Below, piece after piece: positions 6,545 through 6,860 of a stretch of DNA of 6,860 nt. A model generated the notes under the pieces. It had not been told where the DNA came from and did not search any database. It saw only the letters and a program-made list of their open reading frames with translations. The number at the start of each line of letters is the position of its first letter. Position 1 is the first letter of the stretch. The DNA comes from Treponema sp. GTDB lineage: Bacteria > Spirochaetota > Spirochaetia > Treponematales > Breznakiellaceae. A program made the translations under genes and the position numbers. The DNA is taken from assembly GCA_031267115.1 (NCBI GenBank), contig JAIRZS010000334.1, positions 1-6,860 on the forward strand, in the 5' to 3' direction.

Positions 6545-6860
6545 GAAGTGCGAAGGGGCAACATCGGGGCCGGTGGAGACATAGCGGGAGGCATCGAACT
6601 TGATAACAGAAGGGAGTGTTACGCTACCGCTGCCAAAGGCAACAGGATTATGAGCAACTGGTGTATCTATGTAAAATGCACCTGTTCCAGCAGAGATTAT
6701 CGAAACAGAACCATTGGCATGTACCAGAATGCTTAACGACCCCAAGATATTCCGTATCCGCCCCGGTTGCGTACCGCCAGAAACAAAGGTTCGTTTTATT
6801 GTGCCAATGCGGGGAACGAGATAGAACGGCTTAACGCCATGACTGCCGAGAACTCTGGAT
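6515..6860 (-). CDS. Silent alternative tail fibre C-terminal cassette (partial, opposite strand)
   Basis: Read leftward, this frame is open from the window edge to a TGA at 6517-6515. From T-F at about 6788 it gives a 91-residue version of the fibre tip: TFVSGGTQPGRIRNILG, then a Gly/Ser/Val-rich stretch with GTGAFYIDTP, VIKFDASRYVSTGPDVAPSHF, and SKRLWRRVS. The beginning and end match the expressed fibre tip closely, while the middle differs and is seven residues longer. The only obvious internal start is a TTG at 6745, which would cut off the conserved opening, and no ribosome site is seen, so it is probably not translated as it stands. It behaves like the Mu Sv' cassette: expressed only after inversion places it behind the fibre N-terminus. 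The roughly 28 residues from the edge to that point (including LGSHGVKPFYLVPRIG) are less like the fibre. Base composition is lower in GC than the baseplate genes. Confidence 0.72.
   Translation of the reverse strand, partial: SRVLGSHGVKPFYLVPRIGTIKRTFVSGGTQPGRIRNILGSLSILVHANGSVSIISAGTGAFYIDTPVAHNPVAFGSGSVTLPSVIKFDASRYVSTGPDVAPSHFSKRLWRRVS
6774..6791 (-). repeat. Inverted repeat, right copy, at the start of the silent cassette
   Basis: The complement reads AACCTTTGTTTCTGGCGG and encodes the T-F-V-S-G-G opening of the silent cassette. The wider stretch 6781-6796 has dyad symmetry on its own (AAACGAA-CC-TTTGTTT on the minus strand, six of seven positions pairing around a CC centre), which resembles in form the two half-sites and 2-bp core of serine invertase sites. 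The left copy keeps only four of seven of these pairs, so the resemblance is suggestive only. Confidence 0.65.

Noticed and set aside
6515..6545. Integron attC-like site at GTTAGC / GCTAAC near the convergent stops
   Set aside because: The core does not fit GTTRRRY or RYYYAAC and no paired, spaced attC arms were found; the symmetry is explained by the shared protein ends.
6428..6834. Plus-strand open frames 6428-6736 and 6616-6834
   Set aside because: They cross the convergent stops or lie antisense to the silent cassette, lack ribosome sites and show no family features.
6241..6860. Diversity-generating retroelement (variable and template repeats) at the fibre tips
   Set aside because: The two copies are inverted and both coding, differ by indels and by changes of all kinds rather than at template adenines, and no reverse transcriptase or C-type-lectin ending is seen.
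6796..6860. Competing minus-strand frame at the right edge, ending ALSRSISFPALAQ and TAA at 6798-6796
   Set aside because: Only about 21 codons are visible. It reads like a plausible protein end just before the cassette's conserved opening, but it cannot be told from chance without sequence beyond the edge.

Overview
This window is the distal tail module of a Mu-like contractile-tailed (myovirus) prophage or phage. All genes whose product is recognisable follow the Mu order: DNA-circularisation/tail protein (Mu gp43/N), baseplate hub (gp44/P), spike (gp45), gp25-like wedge protein (gp46), baseplate J (gp47) and the DUF2313/YmfQ-like baseplate protein (gp48). A small coiled-coil protein and a tail fibre gene come next. 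The host is a bacterium with moderately high GC and ordinary Shine-Dalgarno translation. The sequence alone does not fix its phylum, and a spirochaete-type host is only a guess.

Layout: positions 16-6522 are one uninterrupted, rightward, tightly packed operon. Most gene junctions overlap (8 bp, 4 bp, 14 bp, 11 bp, 10 bp and 1 bp), and only the fibre gene is preceded by a short 9-bp gap. No promoter or convincing terminator was seen, so transcription should enter from the left, beyond the window.

The striking part is the right end. The tail fibre gene (5539-6522) runs tail-to-tail into a leftward reading frame (6860 to 6515) that stays open to the window edge. That frame encodes a second, divergent version of the fibre C-terminal domain. 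Both versions start with a TF(I/V)SGG...RIRNI stretch, continue through an FD(P/A)SR...TGPD block and end in the same nine residues, SKRLWRRVS. The DNA at the start of the two domains forms an inverted repeat (6267-6284 and 6774-6791, 17 of 18 matching) in the same codon phase. Inverting the roughly 525 bp between them would swap the C-terminal domain of the fibre without breaking the frame. This is the logic of the Mu G segment (Sv / Sv'), in a compact form with no assembly gene inside the switch. The recombinase is not in the window and would be expected beyond the right edge.

How the genes work together: gp43-gp48 homologues build the tail end and baseplate with its central spike, the coiled-coil protein may help fold or attach the fibre, and the fibre's exchangeable tip would set host range.
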